Source of the DNA: SHVO01 sp050246995
GTDB lineage: Bacteria > Pseudomonadota > Alphaproteobacteria > Rhodospirillales > Rhodospirillaceae
Assembly: GCA_050246995.1 (NCBI GenBank)
Contig: JBFWVA010000012.1
Location: 43,748 to 107,747, forward strand
Direction: 5' to 3'
DNA: 64,000 bases
Made by a program: the position numbers and the translations under genes. Under the pieces are notes generated by a model, which was not told the DNA's origin, did no database searches, and was given only the letters and a program-made list of their open reading frames with translations. Shown in pieces: positions 60,480-64,000 of this stretch (position 1 is the first letter of the stretch; the number at the start of each line of letters is the position of its first letter).

Positions 60480-62414
60480 TTGAAGCGCTGGTATTGGAGC
60501 TGCCTGACCGCCGTCGGGCTGGCGGTTTATTGTCAACCGGCCGCCGCTCAGCGCGCCGACGAGAATGCCGTCACCTCGGCCGAAGATGCCTTTGGCACAA
60601 AGGTCGGCAACGAAGGCGTCGGCCTTTATGATTCGCGCAATGCCCGCGGCTTCGATCCGCAGCAAGCGGGTAATATGCGCCTTGAGGGCCTCTATTTCGA
60701 TCAGCAGGCCGTCTTCGGCAGCAGGCTCCAGCGGACCCAATCGATCCGCGTTGGGTTGACCGCGCAGTCTTATCCGTTTCCGGCGCCCACCGGCATCGTC
60801 GACACCTCGCTGATTATGCCGGCCGATCACCTGATCGTCAGTGCCGTGGCCCAGTATTCCGTGCCTCAGGGGCAGAGACAGATCATCGTCGACGTTTCGA
60901 CGCCGGTCATTAAAGACAAGCTCGGCATGTTTGTGGGCGCGAACTACCAACCGACAGTCAATGATTGGAACGGCACGCAACTGTTCGTGACGACGGCAGC
61001 GCTCTGGCGCTTCACGCCGAATGAGAAATTCGAAGCGATTCCGTTCGTCTACTTTAACCAGCAGATGGACCCCGAAAATCAGCCGCAAATTTTCACCGCG
61101 GGCGCTTACCGGCCGCCACGTCACGACCGAAGGGTATACTTCGGTCAGGACTGGACCACGCATCGTTACAACGACCTCAACAGCGGGGTCATCATGCGGG
61201 GCGAGTTGGCGCGCAACTGGCAACTGCAAGGCGCGATCTTCCGCTCCGAATCCGACCGCCGCAACAACTTCGTGGTTTTCTATCGCAACACCCAATCGGA
61301 TGGCTTCGCGGATCTCGCCGTTCGCAGCGATCCTCATCACCGGCTGACGTCGATATCAGGCGAGATTCGCGCAACCGGCACTTACACCGAAGGCTCCTAT
61401 CGCCATACCGTGCACCTCGATATACGTGGGCGCGATACGGTCCGGCTCTTCGGGGGTGGGCAGACGGTCGCGTTGGGACGGGCCGCGATCGGCGTGGCCA
61501 TGCCCGTGGCGCGCCCCACCTTCGCTCCTTTCGGCGTACGCGACCGCGACGTAGTCAAACAGATGACGCCCGGCATTTCTTATGGCGGCCAGTGGGCGGG
61601 CGTCGGGGAGTTCAGCGTCGCCGTACAGAAAAGCTTTTACGACCGCGAATTCGGGAAGGAGAACGCCGCGCCGACGCCGACACGCAGCCGACCGTGGCTG
61701 TATAGCGGCACGGTGACTGCGACGCCGTCGCGCGATTTCGCGCTATACGCCGGTTATACGCGCGGGCTCGAGGAATTCGGTACGGCGCCCGATAACGCCG
61801 CCAACGCGGGCGCGCCCGTGCCGGCCGCGCTCACCAGGCAAGTCGACGCGGGAATTCGCTGGCGAATCGTACGGGGCATGAGTTTCGTCGCGGGGGTATT
61901 CGATGTCAGAAAGCCCTATTTCGATCGCGACCAGGCGAATATTTACACCGACGTCGGAAGCATCAGGCATCGCGGCATTGAACTCTCGCTCAGCGGTCAG
62001 CCGACGCCAGGACTCACGGTCGTTGCCGGCTCAGTTTTCCTTCAGCCGCGCATTTCGGGACTGTCGGTGGACCGCGGATTGATAGGCAACGCTCCGCCCG
62101 GCACGCCGCCGCGCATCCTTCGCCTCAGCTTGCAATACGGCCCAAGCTCCTGGCGCGGTTTCTCCGTCGACACGCTCGCGGAGTACACGTCGTCGCAGTT
62201 CGCAAATCGGGGCAACACATTCCGCGTGCCGGCGATGGCGACACTCGACGCGGGAATGCGCTACTCATTCAAGGTTTACGACGCCAACGCCAACATCCGC
62301 ATACAGCTCCGTAACGTATTTAATTCCTACGATTGGACTGTCGACGGCGCTTCCGGGCGCTTCGCGCCGAACCCGCCGCGGCGTGTATCGGTGCGCTTGG
62401 CGGCGGACTTTTAA
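60480..62414 (+). CDS. TonB-dependent receptor with short plug
   Basis: Receptor of 644 residues from a TTG at 60480 preceded by GAGGGGAG. Signal peptide ends at PAAAQ. The plug is reduced: only EDAFGTKVGNEGVGLYDSRNARGFDPQQAGNMRLEGLYFDQQ remains, and no obvious TonB box is seen. Barrel strands follow (ELARNWQLQGAIFRSES, LYAGYTRGLEEFG, NIRIQLRNVFNSYDWTVDG) and the chain ends in a typical aromatic (VRLAADF). This short type occurs in alphaproteobacteria. It is flanked by an imperfect 44-bp direct repeat. Substrate unknown. Confidence 0.85.
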   Translation: MKRWYWSCLTAVGLAVYCQPAAAQRADENAVTSAEDAFGTKVGNEGVGLYDSRNARGFDPQQAGNMRLEGLYFDQQAVFGSRLQRTQSIRVGLTAQSYPFPAPTGIVDTSLIMPADHLIVSAVAQYSVPQGQRQIIVDVSTPVIKDKLGMFVGANYQPTVNDWNGTQLFVTTAALWRFTPNEKFEAIPFVYFNQQMDPENQPQIFTAGAYRPPRHDRRVYFGQDWTTHRYNDLNSGVIMRGELARNWQLQGAIFRSESDRRNNFVVFYRNTQSDGFADLAVRSDPHHRLTSISGEIRATGTYTEGSYRHTVHLDIRGRDTVRLFGGGQTVALGRAAIGVAMPVARPTFAPFGVRDRDVVKQMTPGISYGGQWAGVGEFSVAVQKSFYDREFGKENAAPTPTRSRPWLYSGTVTATPSRDFALYAGYTRGLEEFGTAPDNAANAGAPVPAALTRQVDAGIRWRIVRGMSFVAGVFDVRKPYFDRDQANIYTDVGSIRHRGIELSLSGQPTPGLTVVAGSVFLQPRISGLSVDRGLIGNAPPGTPPRILRLSLQYGPSSWRGFSVDTLAEYTSSQFANRGNTFRVPAMATLDAGMRYSFKVYDANANIRIQLRNVFNSYDWTVDGASGRFAPNPPRRVSVRLAADF

Positions 62415-62534
62415 AACGGCCGCGTCGACTGACGGACTTTTGGAGCTCGATGAGCACGGCTGATAGAGCTGGTCTCGGGCGATTCGTCCGACAAGATAAC
62501 CACATGCGAAGCGCGCTCGCCAGAGGCGCAAAAC

Positions 62535-62578
62535 AAAACCCGCCAGCTCGATGAGCTAGCGGGTTTGATTTGGTTGCG
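62535..62578 (+). repeat. 44-bp direct repeat, right copy
   Basis: Matches 60363-60406. This copy contains a good hairpin, AACCCGC / GCGGGTT with an inner AGCTC/GAGCT, and can end transcription from either side. Confidence 0.7.
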
Positions 62579-62592
62579 GGGGCGCGCAACCA
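62537..62592. terminator. Two hairpins after the short-plug receptor
   Basis: Hairpin 1 (62538-62566) AACCCGC / GCGGGTT, with an A-rich run on its left that gives a T run on the minus strand. Hairpin 2 (62571-62592) TGGTTGCG / CGCAACCA. They separate the receptor gene and the convergent flavodoxin-like gene. Confidence 0.7.
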
Positions 62593-62675
62593 GCGTTACT
62601 TGCAGCTTTCCGAGGCGTGGTTGTGACGCCCAAATGCCTTCAATTACTCCAGTTTTCGCCGTTTCCGCCCGCATC

Positions 62676-63353
62676 CTATATGCCCCTGACAAACCGCCCA
62701 GCCGCACGCTCTAACGCCTCCCAGTCCGTAAACTCGACATCGTCAGTGCCCGATGCTTTGAGGCGCCGGCCTGCGGCGACCCGCTTCGCCATCCAGCTGC
62801 GGAGAAAATCGTACTGGGTGAAGCGCAATGCGCCAGCCACGCTTAGCACTACGGTAGGCTCCCAGCCAACCGCGGTAACAAACTTCCAGGCGCAGACCCG
62901 CGCTTCCTCTTTCTCGTCTTTGCCGCCAGCGGCTGACAAGCTGACGGAAACGAACATCGTATGAGTCTTGTTTAGGGCTGCGATATGTTTTTTCGCGAAC
63001 CGAGCAAGCGCATCCTGATACTGGCCCGCATGTACGGAACCCGCGACAAAAATGCGGTCATACCCGGTGACGGTAAAGCGCTTCGGGAGGTCGGCCGAAT
63101 TGTAAAGATCGACCTTGAGGCCGCGCTTAGCTATAACCTCGGCGAGATAGTGCCCGATTTTCGCCGTGTGGCCTTCGGTAGTGGCGTAAATTATCAAGGC
63201 CGTACCGCGCCGTGCGCTGTCGGCCACTGCCGCTGCGGTCGTCACGATCCGTTTCCGGAAGACGCTATGTGCATAAGTGGGCCTTCCTCTGCGGTGAACG
63301 CGGATAGACTCTATTGCATAACGCATTTTCGCGGCGGAAGGCGCCAGCGACAT
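62676..63353 (-). CDS. Flavodoxin-domain protein, HemG-like
   Basis: Up to 225 residues; the true start may be the GTG at 63245, just before the flavodoxin fold (ALIIYATTEGHTAKIGHYLAEVIAKRG). The FMN-loop TTEGHTAK, then YDRIFVAGSVHAGQYQDALARF and FVSVSLSA, match menaquinone-dependent protoporphyrinogen oxidase HemG and related flavodoxin_5 proteins. HemG would make protoporphyrin IX for haem; other flavodoxin-like roles are possible. No haem genes are adjacent. Confidence 0.75.
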   Translation of the reverse strand: MSLAPSAAKMRYAIESIRVHRRGRPTYAHSVFRKRIVTTAAAVADSARRGTALIIYATTEGHTAKIGHYLAEVIAKRGLKVDLYNSADLPKRFTVTGYDRIFVAGSVHAGQYQDALARFAKKHIAALNKTHTMFVSVSLSAAGGKDEKEEARVCAWKFVTAVGWEPTVVLSVAGALRFTQYDFLRSWMAKRVAAGRRLKASGTDDVEFTDWEALERAAGRFVRGI

Positions 63354-63425
63354 TGATCGTCGTCAACGGCGACAGCCTACTCCGTTAGGGACCCCATTCT
63401 TGATGATATAGCGAACACTTGGAGT

Positions 63426-63760
63426 CTAGAGATTAGGCTCTAGCCTGTCGCGGCGATTGGCCAGCGCATCACTGACGAAGTCCAAGGACCAGCGTTGGTT
63501 TAGCTTCTGGGGCAGCGCCATCTCTGGTCTGGTGCCGAGGGCGCGCATGCGGCCGCCACGCTCGTGCACCATCAGCCGTTCCTCGCGGTACAGCCGATAG
63601 AGATTCTTTTGATTCAGCATGATACCTTCCCTGCCGAGCAAGAGTCCAAAATGCCGATACCCTAACCGGCGCCGCTCTGATCTGTCGCGTTTGCATTCGT
63701 CATTGATCGTTCGTACTTTGGCGTCATCGCTGAAGTAGCCGCCGGTTTCCCCGCAGCATT
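63426..63760 (-). pseudogene. IS3-family transposase remnant (OrfB fragment)
   Basis: The minus strand reads, from about 63760, a partial OrfB: RRRLGYRHFGLLLGREG, LYRLYREERLMVHERGGRMRALGTRPEMALPQKLNQRWSLDFVSDALA, then it breaks off into unrelated sequence and a stop. The NQRWSLDFVSDALA block with its DDE first Asp identifies the IS3 (IS407/IS476-like) group. The N-terminal part and the rest of the DDE domain are missing, so it is inactive. No terminal inverted repeats were recognised. Confidence 0.85.
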
Positions 63761-63870
63761 CCGATCGCGCGGTGATGCTTCAGCAGTTGATATGATGTCT
63801 TCATATTGCCTTGGGACAATGGCTCATTCACGAGCCTCCACCGTCGTTTCGATACTTGGAATTAGTACTA

Positions 63871-64000
63871 ATGAGCAGCGTGGGTTTGAAGTTCCTCAAG
63901 ACGGAGGCCGGGGGTGGCATGCTGCTCGCGTTCGCCGCGATCGCAGCTTTGTTCGTCGCGAACTCGCCTCTGGATGGAAACTACTTTGTTCTCCTGAAGA
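63871..64000 (+). CDS. nhaA: Na+/H+ antiporter NhaA, N-terminus only (window edge)
   Basis: The first 43 residues are visible: FLKTEAGGGMLLAFAAIAALFVANSPLDGNYF. The EAGGG...ANSPL pattern is the N-terminal membrane segment of NhaA, which exchanges Na+ for protons. No strong ribosome site precedes the ATG. The gene continues past position 64000. Confidence 0.8.
   Translation, partial: MSSVGLKFLKTEAGGGMLLAFAAIAALFVANSPLDGNYFVLLK

Noticed and set aside
62571..62592. TGGTTGCG / CGCAACCA stem resembling a tRNA 3' end
   Set aside because: No cloverleaf, T-loop or anticodon arm can be drawn; it is a simple hairpin.

Overview
The window reads as a GC-rich alphaproteobacterial chromosome segment. Evidence: four TonB-dependent receptors, Tat-exported FAD and DUF1552 proteins, an MHS-family KgtP-like permease, an RsmC-like/RsuA pair and alphaproteobacterial-style TPR/TIR proteins. 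A free-living, scavenging heterotroph (Caulobacterales, Sphingomonadales or Rhizomicrobium-like) fits, but the genus cannot be fixed from this sequence. There are no rRNA or tRNA genes, CRISPR arrays or intact mobile elements. The only mobile DNA is an IS3-type transposase remnant near the right edge.

Layout. 1-2.7 kb: C-terminally cut TonB receptor. 3.1-4.3 kb: glutaryl-CoA dehydrogenase. 4.5-10.2 kb: a four-gene exported-protein operon (DUF1592-family lipoprotein with a CAGCH motif, Tat DUF1552 protein, COG4315-type repeat protein, and an unnamed secreted family). 10.3-17.3 kb: five-carbon dicarboxylate genes (class III CoA-transferase, divergent LysR regulator, ThDP enzyme, semialdehyde dehydrogenase, KgtP-like permease). 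17.4-19 kb: a Tat carboxymuconolactone-decarboxylase-like protein and a second member of the unnamed secreted family. 19.1-24.5 kb: a signalling island with a TPR/SLOG-like/class III cyclase protein, a divergent membrane TIR-TPR protein, a small protein carrying three copies of GNDPIDSF, and a convergent lipoprotein. 24.6-26.3 kb: 16S rRNA modification pair. 26.4-31.4 kb: M20 peptidase, amidinohydrolase, a CGTCH-bearing prenyltransferase-fold protein, an endostatin/C-lectin-like protein and a GntR regulator. 32-42.3 kb: amino acid/polyamine catabolism (APC permease, Lrp regulator, tartrate/malate-type dehydrogenase, GabD, HAD dehalogenase, CsaA, GabT, spermidine-dehydrogenase-like protein). 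42.4-45 kb: TonB receptor. 45.5-51.1 kb: second copy of the four-gene exported operon, rearranged. 51.4-53.6 kb: two-lobed retropepsin-like protein and an amidohydrolase. 53.7-58.2 kb: TonB receptor plus a third COG4315-type protein. 58.5-64 kb: SPINDLY/OGT-type TPR glycosyltransferase, short-plug TonB receptor, flavodoxin-like protein, IS3 remnant and the start of nhaA.

Two parts look least described. The first is the TIR / SLOG-cyclase / GNDPIDSF-repeat island, which has the architecture of a nucleotide-signalling system. The second is the DUF1592-DUF1552-COG4315-secreted-protein cassette, present twice in full with extra single copies. Its second copy shares a 43-bp promoter/operator element (37 of 43 identical) with the promoter of the lectin-like gene 21 kb away. 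That element contains a FadR-type site, and a FadR-type GntR gene lies 0.7 kb from one copy, so these loci may form one regulon.

All functional calls come from reading translated motifs and gene context; no database search was run.
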